Notes under the pieces: model-generated | Database searches by the model: none | Told to the model about the DNA's origin: nothing | What the model saw: the letters and a program-made list of their open reading frames with translations, nothing else | Position numbers and translations under genes: made by a program | Shown: one piece after another, positions 23,125 through 32,890 of the stretch | Layout of the letters: each line of letters begins with the position of its first letter | Numbering within the stretch: the stretch's first letter is position 1 | Source: Axinella damicornis | Taxonomy: Eukaryota > Porifera > Demospongiae > Axinellida > Axinellidae | Assembly (NCBI GenBank): GCA_963931865.1 | Contig: OZ007516.1 | Span: 9,672,464-9,736,463, forward strand | Length of the DNA stretch: 64,000 nucleotides | Reading direction: 5' to 3'

Positions 23125-23164
23125 ACCTACTAAATCTCAAGTGGAGACAAATTACATTCCGAGG

Positions 23165-23228
23165 AGGCAAATTGGTTTCCAGTAACTATGTTATGTTATG
23201 TTCTAGTAACTATGTTATGTTATGTTAG
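23165..23228. repeat. TATGTTATGTTATGTT tandem repeat
   Basis: GTAACTATGTTATGTTATGTT occurs twice in tandem, adjoining the next foldback element. Confidence 0.75.
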
Positions 23229-23229
23229 G

Positions 23230-23451
23230 ACAGAGGTTTGCATAAAGCTTGCAACAAGCCCTGCTTACAGTGCTGAGACTAGAAAACCACAAGTCCCACC
23301 CTGTGCCATTACCCTACCTTAGTAGTGCAATAATTTGCTACTTAGCGCTTCCTAGCTGTAATAGGTCACTATGTACACAGGTGGGACTTGCGGTTTTCAA
23401 GTCTCAGCAGTGCTCAGCAGTGTTTGTTGCAAGCTTTATGCAAACCTCTGT
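23230..23451. mobile_element. 222-bp foldback element
   Basis: ACAGAGGTTTGCATAAAGCT is mirrored at the right end, and the arms pair for about 70 bp, including AAACC(A/G)CAAGTCCCACC. There is no protein, and no clear target duplication was found. Confidence 0.75.
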
Positions 23452-23701
23452 ATAGTACAGTCTATGCAGCTGTGCATTGTTAAGTTAATTTTAATCAAAC
23501 AAGAGAAAGAACCGAAATGTGGGGCAAAAGTTCAGAGATATGCTAGCTATAGCTGAACTGAGCACTGAACCTCTGTCCAACCATACCATGATTGTGACTG
23601 CGACAAGGGACGTAATCTGGCTTATTTTGAAGATCATGAATAGCCTACTGTCTACGAATGCACAGAAGGAGCACTGGTCTTCCGGTGAGGCTAGGAACTT
23701 A

Positions 23702-24144
23702 CAGCCCGTTTACACTACAGTCCGAGAAGGGCGGATTCGCTCCGGTTCGAAGCAGATCGATCTGGGAGATGCGTTTACACTATGCCGCCCGAGTGCTCCA
23801 TGTACATGTGATTCGGGGTCGAAGTTCATGATTAGTCTCATGCCCAGACCCCATTCTCACTAGTCATGTTCGATGTATAACACCATGACAACCCCTCGTC
23901 TTGAAACCGGACCCTTTGTGATCTGGTTCGGATACTATTGGCAACCGTCACGCCCCCCATACACGCCCTACCGGGTTCGATTCCGTTTACACTTGGGGCG
24001 AGAGCGCTCCGGGTCAAACCAGTCCGATGGAATGTGGTGGTCCAGTACGGAGCGGATCGGGGCGGTTCGGTTTGTGTTTACATTACGAGATAATTTGAAC
24101 CAGTTCGAGCTGGATCGATCCAGAGCGCTACTGTAAACAGGCTG
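23702..24144. mobile_element. 443-bp TIR element flanked by TTA
   Basis: CAGCCCGTTTACA is mirrored by TGTAAACAGGCTG, and TTA stands on both sides (23699-23701 and 24145-24147). A 3-bp TWA duplication suggests PIF/Harbinger-type insertion. The interior is unusually rich in GATCGATC and GTTTACAC words that echo the ends. No transposase. Confidence 0.75.
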
Positions 24145-24440
24145 TTAGTTGGAAGTTGTATGGTGAAAGTTATAGTCAAGAATGTCTGCTGGCAATCATA
24201 TGCCCTCCAATAACAGGTTAATTACACGTGATTATATGCAGCCAAAACAAACTTGGTCTGTTTGTTTCTTCCATACGAAGTTGCATTGTGCTGATATGGT
24301 AATTTAGCTCAATATCGGATAACAAGTACAAATCTGTCGATACTTCGGGACGAGGCTAGTACGAGGACAAAACTGTGTTTATCTGTGCAGTTGAGTGTAT
24401 ACTTTGTGGTGCTATGAGGAAGGGGTGTTAGTGTCAGTGT

Positions 24441-24716
24441 TATAAATACAAGTAATAAAAACATTTGAAAATGTAACAGGATGTAGGGATACCAGAACGG
24501 CAAAAAGTAAGGAAACAAGGTAGGGATGATCGCACAAAACAGTGAAGTATACAACTCCCCTACAGAGATCTTTTTCCATATAATGAAAAAAGATATGTAG
24601 GGGGATTGTATACTTCACTGTTTTGTGCGATCATCCCTACCTTGTTTCCTTACTTTTTGTCGTTCTGGTATCCCTACATCCTGTTACATTTTCAAATGTT
24701 TTTATTACTTGTTTAT
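24441..24716. mobile_element. Near-perfect 276-bp palindromic foldback
   Basis: The arms (about 24441-24562 and 24595-24716) are complementary over about 120 bp with very few mismatches, for example GGATGTAGGGATACCAGAAC on the left. The centre TACAGAGATCTTTTTCC..GAAAAAAGATATGTA is also palindromic. A diverged single-arm relative lies at 57806-57990 next to the Penelope-like ORF. Confidence 0.9.
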
Positions 24717-25599
24717 GTCATTTTTTTAGCAGCAGCACATGCAATTTGCCATCACAGAGCAGAAGTCGGTGTCCTCACAAGTAGTAGGAGCCCTTGCTTT
24801 GGTATATGGACAATATTGACTCCGGTATTCACACTGCCAGCATTGGCTGAAGAATCAGACCCAAGTCAACCCTTTTCTGGATGGATAGCTACTAAGGCAG
24901 TAATCCTTGTCTGAAGACCATAATAGTTATTAGCTAGCTATACCAGAAGTAGCAAGATTATATATTGTTGAGTCTTTAGATAGGCATTCAGCCCTCTCAC
25001 AGAATACAGTAGGTAGTAACATACATAAATTATACGCACAGAGTTCGGTTTTATGAAGTACGAAATTATGTCAACACAACGGCGCAAGACACTTCTAATT
25101 CAGCGATCTTGAGTAATAATTACGTTCGTTGCTAAGTGATCGCGCATGCGTACAAACGAGAAAATGGCGTGACTAAAGAAGCCATAGTTATTGAGTGGGC
25201 AGAAGCCATAGTTATTGAGTGGGCAGCTGCCGCCTGGTGAAGACTTGGAAGTTGCGAAAAAGCGATGGCCAGGTGCACTACTCGGTGTGAAATGCTGCTG
25301 TTTCGTGCGAAAACCATCATGAGAGATTGAGTCGACGTTGAGCTAGCCCGTCTGAAAGAAGAAGAAAGAAGAAAGAAAAACAATTTGCCCGTTTTGCGAG
25401 TACCTGGTGTGGTACTTTCGCGACGGTTTTTCGCGACGCGAGGAGTCTTGTTGGTCATGAAAACATTCGAAGACGAACGGTATGTGGTTATAAAGGCTTA
25501 TAAGTGTGCTGTTTCTGAGATTTGGTGAGATTTTTTTGTATTAGCATATATTGCGTGTACGTCGTATCCCTACATACAGAGTCTACCGACTCTGTGATA
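24717..25599. other. Unassigned stretch
   Basis: A 26-bp direct repeat, AGAAGCCATAGTTATTGAGT with GGGCAG, occurs twice at 25179-25226. CAGAGTCTACCGACTCTG at 25578-25595 is a small hairpin. No gene is supported; the minus-strand frame at 25132-25458 crosses this repeat. Confidence 0.4.
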
Positions 25600-25697
25600 G
25601 GTTATATCACGACCACGAGGAAGTTACGTGATTTATAGCACGAGGCCGAAGGCCAAGTGCTATAATAACGTAACTTCCGAGTGGGAGTGGTATAACC
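25600..25697. repeat. 98-bp hairpin element with GAGGCCGAAGGCC loop
   Basis: GGTTATATCACGACCACGAGG pairs with the right end near 25676-25697, and GAAGTTACGT pairs with ACGTAACTTC. The loop GAGGCCGAAGGCC resembles the loop of the element at 2-129. Confidence 0.75.
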
Positions 25698-25863
25698 GAT
25701 TTGTACCACAGCGACAGCATTCATGTGAAGCTAAATTGATTTAGTGCACATGCAGTGACGGTACTACCTTAGAAATGCAAGGTATAATCTCTAATTGAGT
25801 CACAGTTGATTGAACAAACCTGACGTCAGAAACCGCGTTTTTTAATTGTCTTCTAGTCTAGCT

Positions 25864-26337
25864 AGCTAGGAAAGCTGCAGCGGTTTGTAAGCTGTTGTTA
25901 CGGGTTGGTAGGACTATAGTTCAGTGACGCCTGAATGGAGTTCGAGCAAGGCGACCCCGAAGCGGGTGTAGACGAACTGTTTTCGCGATCCCGATTGAGG
26001 CGATTGGCGTTGGTGGCGAGACTAGTGCTGGGGAAAAGTGTAGTTAATTCACCGCCTAAACGATTTGCTGTGCCCGCGCGTACGATGTCATGATCAAGGT
26101 TGCTCAAGGTAGCACATGCAGTACCACGAAACACTAGGAAGTGTACCAATTGGGCGGACTGGAGAGCTTATTGTTGTAAGTCGCCATTGGAACTGGTGTG
26201 CAGTGCTCAAGAACTACATGTGTGGATGAGCAAATTTGTCTTGGAGGTACACCGCAGAGATGGATTGGAATCGGAATCTGCGAAAACAGAACTATAGTAT
26301 TACCAACAGCTTACAAACCGCTGCAGCTTTCCTAGCT
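25864..26337. mobile_element. 474-bp TIR element
   Basis: AGCTAGGAAAGCTGCAGCGG with TTTGTAAGCTGTTG at the left is mirrored at 26304-26337 without mismatch in the outer 33 bp. A minus-strand frame inside (25898-26149) is Ser/Thr/Asn-rich and not a recognised transposase. Confidence 0.8.
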
Positions 26338-26798
26338 GGCTTGACTGGAATATACTCACCTATGTAACAGCGGATTTTCATCGATTTACTTCGGTATGAT
26401 GTGGGTGTGTGTATGCAGTGCAGTGGAAAAACTAACCATAAGCTGTACATAATTTCTGGTAGCCTCAGTCCCAGGCTCTCCGTTGTATACTGTGACAAAA
26501 TTGTCTGGCTACTTGTACCATGGATGAATTATTCATCCGTGGTAGAACAAAATTGTCTGGCTACTTATACCTTGGTTTACATATTCATGAGTGGTTTACG
26601 CAGGATACAGCACTGTCGGTGCCTTTGATTTGTATGGCTGCGGTGGTACAAGAGGTAGTGTAGTGGAGGTGTTAGGGTCAGTGTTATAAGGGAGGAAGGA
26701 TGGTAGTGGTGTCGTCAAGTGTTGAGAGAGGATGGGTAGTAGTGCAGTGGGTGTGCTAACTGTGTGCTAACTTAAGAGTATTATGCCTCAGAGGGTCC

Positions 26799-26800
<2 letters not shown>
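26338..26800. other. Unassigned stretch with short direct repeat
   Basis: CAAAATTGTCTGGCTACTT(G/A)TACC occurs at about 26496 and 26549, separated by a small GATGAATTATTCATC palindrome. No gene. Confidence 0.45.

Positions 26801-26852
<52 letters not shown>
26801..26852. repeat. Poly-G tract (52 G)
   Basis: Fifty-two consecutive G on the plus strand make this the longest homopolymer of the window. The minus-strand proline-run ORF across it is an artefact. Confidence 0.9.
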
Positions 26853-26855
<3 letters not shown>

Positions 26856-26982
26856 GCCCTAGTTGTACCATGGAAGCCATTCAGATCAAAGGTGCCGCAG
26901 GTATACGGCTGACTCAGCATACCATACACCACCACAGTTAGCCTTCGAACTAGTAAAGACATGTAGTAGTGGAGCAACTACT

Positions 26983-27187
26983 GTACCATGTACAAATGTA
27001 GGATAGGTGGGACATCCAATGGAATACCACACTTACCCCTGTGCTGTCCCAGATCCTACTGTCCGTCCTGTCCTACTGTACCATGTAGGATAGGTGGGAC
27101 GTCCAATGGAACACCACCTATACATACCCCAGTGCTGCCCCAGATCCCACTGTCCGTCCTATCCTACTGTACCATGTAGGACAGGTA
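26983..27187. repeat. 94-bp tandem repeat, just over two copies
   Basis: ACTGTACCATGTA, then GGATAGGTGGGAC(A/G)TCCAATGG and CCAGATCC(T/C)ACTGTCCGTCC, recurs with a period near 94 bp, immediately upstream of the UHRF1-like exon. Confidence 0.8.
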
Positions 27188-27237
27188 TCTTCCGGTGGGG
27201 TGCCATGTATATAACTACGTACATTTGCCCTACCCAG

Positions 27238-27532
27238 GGAGAACATGGATGCCTCTGAGGCAGTTATGATGGATCCGTATCGAGACACGGGACTCTTCGG
27301 ACCAGAATGGGCAGTGCTGTGGAGAGGAGGGGCAGGGGGAGGCCCGGATGAAGAAGCCAGACTGCAGCTGGTACAACGACAATCCAAGGAGGTAGTGCAA
27401 GCACTGTGCATGCAGCGTGTGTGGGGGGAAGGACTGTCCGGATAAACAGATCCTGTGTGACGAGTGTGACATGGCGTACCACCTGTGGTGCCTCAGCCCC
27501 CTGCTGGAGGATGTCCCTGAGTGTGATGAGTG
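27238..27532 (+). pseudogene. UHRF1: UHRF1-like PHD-finger exon, interrupted by TAG
   Basis: UHRF1 is a nuclear E3 ubiquitin ligase that reads hemimethylated DNA and histone H3; this exon encodes its PHD finger. The frame from about 27347 reads MKKPDCSWYNDNPRR, a TAG at 27393-27395, then [14 protein letters not shown] and [18 protein letters not shown], ending near DVPECDEW. It aligns without gaps to the pre-PHD/PHD segment of vertebrate UHRF1: the Cys positions before and after the TAG match, while one pre-PHD Cys is Tyr and a Leu position is the stop. The acceptor may be CCTACCCAG at 27237 and the donor TG|GTACGG at 27533. The final zinc-binding pair would lie in a following exon that I could not find. 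It is either a pseudogene or a base error at the TAG. Confidence 0.8.
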
Positions 27533-27903
27533 GTACGGTTTTGTGCATGCCCAAAGTCATTCCGTAACTTTTGGTGTACTGTCCAACTACTGTTGGAAGG
27601 AAGAGAGGAAGCTAAAGGGAGGGGAGAGGAGATTATGTATTAATGCCACCACCCTCCCTTGAAACACCACCAAAAGATGAAGTAAGCAGAGGGACATTAC
27701 ATCATGGATTATATAGTCAGTGGGAAGTTGAATGTTTTATAAGCGAAGTGCTGTTTTTTTTTCCTGGGCTTCAGCTGGTTCCAAAGTGGGAACTGGCTGG
27801 AGCCCAGAATGGCAGTACGTAGTTCAGCACGTTGGTCTATATAACTCTCACCTTCCCACTAGCTGTATATCCATACTGCAAGATTCTCCACTCATTTGTA
27901 ATT

Positions 27904-28172
27904 TCAGGAGCACATACGTGTATGAGCCGCCAAATGCGGCGAAGGAGCATCAAATTAATATAGACATGTTGTGCTCCCTCATGCCTTATGGTCATACCTT
28001 GTATGGAAGACCTTTGCGGTACCACACCAACGCCAATTTGTCTTTCACACTTTTACGTAATGGCTCTTGCCGTATAGGGTAAAAGCTTGGGACACGTGAA
28101 TACCTTCTACTTCCACTAGGGTAGGCATGCTGAGTTTGACGCTCCTTCGCCGCCTCATGCGCTCCTGGTCAT
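27904..28172. mobile_element. TIR element with GCCGCC hairpin ends
   Basis: AGGAGCACATACGTGTATGA plus GCCGCC..GCGGCGAAGGAGC at the left is mirrored by GACGCTCCTTCGCCGCCTCA plus TGCGCTCCT at the right. Each end contains a GCCGCC-GCGGC hairpin. The same terminal design occurs at 34984-35566 and as a single end at 37085-37200. It lies within the interval between the UHRF1-like PHD and RING exons. Confidence 0.65.
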
Positions 28173-28311
28173 ATCTACCTCCACGATTGAACGACTAGGT
28201 CAATGTCCTCCCAATGATTATCACTGGGGACGGGAATGACTTGTGAAAGAATGGCATGCATGATTGTACTACTACGGACATGTGATTCCCTTTCTCCCTC
28301 CCCCTACAAAG

Positions 28312-28413
28312 GTCGGTCTGTTGAGCCGTATTCAAGACACCTTTGCCTGTGTTGTGTGTCAGGAGGTAGTCTTCCAGCCCATCTCTACTCCCTGAGGACA
28401 CAACATATGTAAG
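28312..28413 (+). pseudogene. UHRF1: UHRF1-like RING exon with TGA at a zinc cysteine
   Basis: An acceptor (CCCTCCCCCTACAAAG) and a donor (AAG|GTAAGG) bound 34 codons: VGLLSRIQDTFACVVC, QEVVFQPISTP, stop, GHNICK. This matches the start of the UHRF1 RING (human ETFQCICCQELVFRP, then CQHNVCK) residue for residue in spacing. The TGA (28393-28395) replaces a zinc-coordinating cysteine. It lies on the same strand as the PHD exon and about 0.8 kb downstream. The SRA/YDG domain that should lie between is missing. Together with the TAG in the PHD exon, this indicates a decayed or rearranged UHRF1 copy; sequencing error at both sites is the alternative. Confidence 0.82.
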
Positions 28414-28489
28414 GTAAGGGCCTCTAAGGGCAGCTACCTTGTATCAGGAAATAGACTGCCAGCAGATTTGCACATTGTACTCCATCCCA

Positions 28490-28696
28490 TCCGTCCTGGG
28501 AGGGGCCTGGGTACAAGGCTAATCCCAGCATGTATTGCGTTGTACTGGAAGTAGGCCTTGATAGCTAATATTCCAGCAGAGCCTCATGCCCAGGCCCCAC
28601 CCCTCCTGGGTGGGGCGGGGCCTGGGATTAGCCTCGTACCCAGGACCTGCCCTGCCTGGTATGGGTGGAGTGGAGCCTGGGTACAAGGCTAATCCC
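28490..28696. repeat. Cluster of AGCCTCGTACCCAGG hairpins
   Basis: At least two complete hairpins (about 28577-28625 and 28631-28693) and a half copy (28500-28522) belong to the family AGCCTCGTACCCAGG..CCTGGGTACAAGGCT. The flanking AATCCC(A/T)GCATGTAT and TACTGGAAGTAGGCCTT blocks are duplicated (28523-28575 and 28694-28755). The whole segment is therefore a tandem duplication of about 170 bp. Confidence 0.75.
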
Positions 28697-28759
28697 TGCA
28701 TGTATCGCTTTCTGTGCATTGTACTGGAAGTAGGCCTTCACAGCTAATATTCAGGACAA

Positions 28760-29569
28760 AAAAAAGAATAATAGGTAAATTTTTCCGTAGTTATGGTGGC
28801 AGCACAATCATTAGCATACGAAGTGCATAATGTAAGTATACATGTACTTCAGTCATCTCTGTACACTTTGCCATCTTCTTACAACAGCTTCTGACTATGA
28901 GTGGTGGCCTACTGCATGAGACCTCGCATACTAGTTATATATGTTTGCGTAGCTTCACAAGGCATTCTGTGCAATATGCATATCCGTAGTGTACACTGTG
29001 GTACTCCTCCACCAGCCCTGTACACAGCAAATCAGTTGTATTATGGGAGCTGTTTTCATTGGAGCAAGCTAACGGAGTTGTTCCCCCCACTGGAATGTCT
29101 ATAAATGGAAACGAATTGTCCATTTGTCATCCTAACACATGCAGACACTTTGGAGACGAGTAGTTTGTAGAGGCCTTGACTCAGGCAATATTTTCCAGTT
29201 TTCCAGATCGTTTTCATGTGGTAGTATGCATTTTCTCCATAGAGTATTAGGCACCCATATATGGGCATGGATAGGAGAATACTGCTGAAGAGTAGAGTGG
29301 GCACTAGAGGCGTACTTCAGCATTTAGTATCCACCCACCCATATGACTTGTAAGCCAAGTGTTTGTAAGTCGGCAAGGGTCATTTTGGAATTCTTTCTCT
29401 GTTGGCTGGATGTGTAACCATTCAGAGTTGATAATGGTGCTGGACAGAGAAACCTTGTTGCTTCCGCCAAGCTTTACCAATTTCAAGATGACACGATGGG
29501 AATTTTTAGGCTAGGATTAGCCTTGCCACGTAGGTTAACCCGCTGTGAGTATGGATCTGAACCCTTCAG
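28760..29569. other. Unassigned stretch
   Basis: Short frames on both strands (60-82 codons) have no recognisable domain. I see no repeats or splice-bounded exons that I would defend. Confidence 0.4.
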
Positions 29570-29616
29570 AAGTCTTGTACGCAGGCCCCGCCCCGCCCGG
29601 GGCCTGGGTACAAGGC
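29570..29616. repeat. TCTCG/CAGACC-type hairpin (AGTCTTGTACGCAGGCC)
   Basis: AGTCTTGTACGCAGGCCCCG pairs with CGGGGCCTGGGTACAAGGCT. Flanks AACCCTTCAG and AATCTCTTCAG resemble an aged duplication. Confidence 0.7.
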
Positions 29617-29800
29617 TAATCTCTTCAGTTGAAGGCCTGAGAACCAGAGGGACCCAGTCTGATTATGCCACCCATAACTTGGTTGATACTCTTACATGTA
29701 AACGCGCCCGAATTGCTGAAGAATTCATCTAATTTTTTTGGTTCTTGATCTGGTTTGATCAAGAATCCACTGTACCACACCCTTGCCACACCCCTTGCAG

Positions 29801-29990
29801 GTTGTGATAGAGGACAAAGTGATGATTCTGACACACGTGAACACCTGCCAGATGCTCCACGTTAGTGAGCTCTCTCTCGGTGACCACCCTGAGTGTCGCG
29901 GGAGGTGAACGCCTGGGTCCAGCTGGAAGATCCGCATCTTCTTGGAAAACAAGGAAGACAATTAATCAGGACATCCTCAAGTTGGTAAGG
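29801..29990 (+). pseudogene. ITPR: IP3-receptor-like exon, frameshifted
   Basis: IP3 receptors are ER calcium channels. This segment corresponds to a MIR-domain part of the N-terminal ligand-binding region. After the acceptor CACCCCTTGCAG, the frame reads VVIEDKVMILTHVNTCQ, then MLHVSELSLGDHPECR. In another frame it continues SSWKIRIFLENKEDN, then a TAA and SGHPQ. Human ITPR1 has GDKVVLNPVNAGQPLH, LVDNPGCNEVN, then TSWKI followed by the GGDVVRLF block. The order and spacing match, with at least one frameshift near 29901-29915 and a stop. A second, more damaged copy lies at 30380-30480. Confidence 0.7.
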
Positions 29991-30340
29991 ATGTGGGACA
30001 TGGTGCGATATGGTCATGGTGTGATGTAGGTCATGTGATGTGGGAGGTAGGGTAATGTGATGTGTGTAGGTCGTGTGATGTGGGTTATGTTGGTCAAGTG
30101 ACATAAGTCATAGTGTGTAGGTATAATTGAACCTAATGATTCGTACTTTGGTTTATTTATGCCGTCTGTCCCCTCGTACCCCTGCTCACACACACACACA
30201 CATGAATGCCTGCACCCACCCACCCACACACACACACACACACATATGCATGCCTATACCCACACACACTCATGTAGGGAGACGAGGTCCATGTTTTGAT
30301 CTGGTTTGATTATAGCTAGTCCCCTCCACCCTTACCACAC
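29991..30340. repeat. GT/CA-rich and GTGATGTG repeat stretch
   Basis: Bases 30000-30115 are a degenerate TAGGTCATGTGATGTGGG-type repeat. Bases 30187-30204, 30227-30244 and 30260-30270 are CA microsatellites, with CCCACC units between. The ATCTGGTTTGAT and CCTTACCACACCCCTTG words flanking the two ITPR-like copies are duplicated, so the exon was copied with its upstream intron. Confidence 0.65.
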
Positions 30341-30379
30341 CCCTTGACTCTCGCTACACCCCCTGCTGGTTGTGATAGG

Positions 30380-30480
30380 GGACAAGGTGATTCTGACATA
30401 CAGTGTAGGTGAACACCTGCCAGATGCTCTACGTTAGTGAGCTCTCTCTCGGTGACCAACCTGAGTTTCGCTGGCGTATC
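30380..30480 (+). pseudogene. ITPR: Second copy of the IP3-receptor-like exon
   Basis: GTTGTGATAGGGGACAAGGT, GAACACCTGCCAGATGCT and GTTAGTGAGCTCTCTCTCGG repeat the 29801 exon at the nucleotide level. The encoded start (VVIGDKVILTYS) is closer to the canonical GDKV motif than copy 1. An insertion then shifts the frame and a TAG follows. It ends near CCTGAGTTTCGCTGG. It is a tandem exon duplicate that is no longer functional. Confidence 0.65.
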
Positions 30481-30624
30481 TTGTGCATTCCCCAACAATA
30501 ACTGATTGGTAAGTAGATCTTGGGTGACATGATAGAAAGCCACTCCCTGTAGATTGTGGGATATCACCTGCAGGACTGTTGAATGAAATCAGTATCCGCG
30601 CTTCATCATTTTCATTATTCCAGG

Positions 30625-30691
30625 GCACTTGCATGCCAGCTACACAAGATCGGATTCAGCGGCTGTTCAGACCTGACCGTCGATTCATTCA
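30625..30691 (+). CDS. Candidate small internal exon
   Basis: An acceptor (TTTTCATTATTCCAG) is followed by a frame reading ALACQLHKIGFSGCSDL, then TVDSF, and a donor TTCA|GTGAGT. There are no stops. It might belong to the same broken ITPR-like gene, but I could not match it to that family. The next open piece, 31015-31091 (MDIFLGQLLRDESQDLK, then LTLDLLG), follows TTTATTTAG and ends in TGA; its identity is also unknown. Confidence 0.3.
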
Positions 30692-31394
30692 GTGAGTTCA
30701 TGGCTCAGCAAGATTTCTGCCACCTCAATAAATTCAAATTCCTTGTGTTGCTGTGGCAATGATGCTTCTTGGATCCCTCAGTTAGCATTGTATGCTTTGA
30801 TGTTTGGAATGCGGTGTCAGAGTTATGGTCTCGTGCATACATGTAGGATTTTTTTCTGCCTCCGGTGAAAAAAAAAATGCATCCTCTGTCTATGGTAACC
30901 AATGGATGCAAGAAGTGTTGTTACCATAGCAACAGTTATGACAGTCCATTCTGATCAGCTGCTCTCGAGAGTCTTGTTCATTATTGCCTATGACCTGTTA
31001 TATTTTATTTAGTCTGGGATGGACATCTTTCTGGGGCAGCTGTTAAGAGATGAGTCCCAAGATCTTAAGCTCACATTGGACTTATTAGGATGAACTCAAG
31101 GACAGACACAGTGATCGAGTGGTGGGGATCACCGTCTCTTTCCGACAACACCTATATACCCGTTGTGGTCACCATGGAGGTTGACTGAAGAAGCAAGAGT
31201 CCCAAGAGCTAGACCCAATATCTGGGCAACCAGAATGATGAAGACTCTTTAACAAGTATAATTTATGGCAGTAAAAAAAATGTGTTCATAAAATTGATGT
31301 GTTGACTGTTTGTGTCCTTTCATTTCTTTTATGAGCTCCACCAGTGCACAAGTTACAGCTGATCCTCTGGATATTATAGAGTGGGTCATCTGCA

Positions 31395-31495
31395 GGGCTG
31401 TGGTGTGTAGATGTGTGAGTGTACATGTGCGTACATGTGTGTGTGTGCATGCGTACATGTGCGTGTGGTGTGGTGTGGTGTGCAGGTGTGTGCGA
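31395..31495. repeat. GT-rich microsatellite
   Basis: Interrupted GTGTGT with GTACATGTGC and GTGTGGTGTG units. ORFs on both strands here are artefacts. Confidence 0.75.
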
Positions 31496-31509
31496 GAAGG
31501 AGAGAGCAA

Positions 31510-32595
31510 GGAAATCCTTATGGATTAATTATTATAGTAGAAATCCTGAAAATAGCTGCTCAAGTTGATGGCTATGGAGGTACTGTCCCTTGCTATATAG
31601 CTATCACTCAAACGGGACCCCAGGAATGAGAGCATAACATTAATCATAAGATACATTCCTGATTTATAATTGGTTGTGCTTCCCTCTGGCCACTATTGCT
31701 TGCTTCAACTGTCATTCGTAGCAGCATGGTTCTGAAAAGTGGGTCTGCCTTACCGGCGAGTTGCATCGACTACCAGGAGTGTGGTTTCCACTAAAACAGA
31801 GTATCAATGCCGGTCTGCGTTTTGTCACTCAATCTTCTAAGTGCTGAATGTGGTCTGATCTGAAACCCATGCAAGGACCCTGCCCTAATCACATAGTGTA
31901 CAGTTGCAAATCTGCATGCATGGCAGCCAGGCTGCTTCCTGTTCTCTCTACCTGGTCATCCGTGCTTTCCATGGAGTTGGTTCTTCTACAGTCATGGAGA
32001 GTGGAGAGTGTCTCAGCCCTGCTCTCACTCTCAACTGCTCCCTGTCAAGCAACATGATCAGGGATTCAATCGCAATCAGCTATGTATGCTCTGCAGACAC
32101 CATTCAAAAGTAGTTTCTCCAAAAAATTAAGAAGGATTAAGTGATGGTCTGTCATGTTCCAACTCTCTTAAACAAAGGGAAATGCCATAAGCCAGCCTCA
32201 GTCCCATGGGAGAGTGGAAGATGGAATAACACTATCTCATGCATGTCACAATTGGGCCTTTCCCAATTATGCCAATATACTCTTTGAAGTACAAAACGGC
32301 ATCCAGAATTCTACTAGCATAATAGCTGAGCACAATTCTGATGAACAGCATTTGACATAGAGTAACTGATCCATGTTCAGATGACAGGTATTATCAGTCA
32401 TGTTAGCATGGCATAGATCGTGGCATGGTCGCTATAGAGGTCAGTCCCACACCCAGGCCAGGCCTACACCAAAACACACGTGTGCAGCAACAAAGCACCT
32501 CACTACTATGACATCACCAGTAAAGTTTTACATTGGGGTGAAAGGTCTCCAGTCCATTCTAGTATTCCATTCCAATGATTCTAGACAGCAGTTAT
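31510..32595. other. Unassigned stretch
   Basis: GACTACCAGGAGTGTGGTTTCC near 31770 resembles 10660-10681. A 69-codon frame at 31904-32113 is open but matches no family by eye. Nothing is called. Confidence 0.35.
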
Positions 32596-32660
32596 TGTAT
32601 GTGCCTCAGGCAAGCGCCTTCTAGAATTTCAGGCAAGCGCCTTCTAGAATTTCAAGCAAG
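32596..32660. repeat. 29-bp direct repeat, two copies
   Basis: GGCAAGCGCCTTCTAGAATTTCA occurs twice in tandem, with the start of a third copy (AAGCAAGC). Confidence 0.8.
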
Positions 32661-32779
32661 CACCCAAGAACAGCCCACATATGCATCACTTGTCACCAGC
32701 ATACAGAAAGTAGGCAGATTACAAGACCACTAATTTCATTTGCTTAGGGTTATACTTGGAATGTGATATCCACCAACCA

Positions 32780-32890
32780 CACAGTGGCAAGCCAAATGAA
32801 GTGAACTCTGCCTGTGGCAAGACTCTGCAAGTGGCAAGCCAGTGAATCTGCCCGTGGCAAGTCTAATGAAGCGAACTCTGTGTCCGCGGG
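32780..32890. repeat. GTGGCAAG tandem repeat
   Basis: GTGGCAAG(C/T)C with AATGAAG(T/C)GAACTCTG recurs in units of about 20-50 bp. Confidence 0.7.

Noticed and set aside
26756..26977. Minus-strand ORF with a proline run
   Set aside because: The proline run is the 52-base homopolymer.
28393..28395. Recoding of TGA as cysteine or selenocysteine in the RING exon
   Set aside because: The neighbouring PHD exon has a TAG, the integrase has TAA and TGA, and other frames end normally at TGA; the simpler reading is decay or sequence error.
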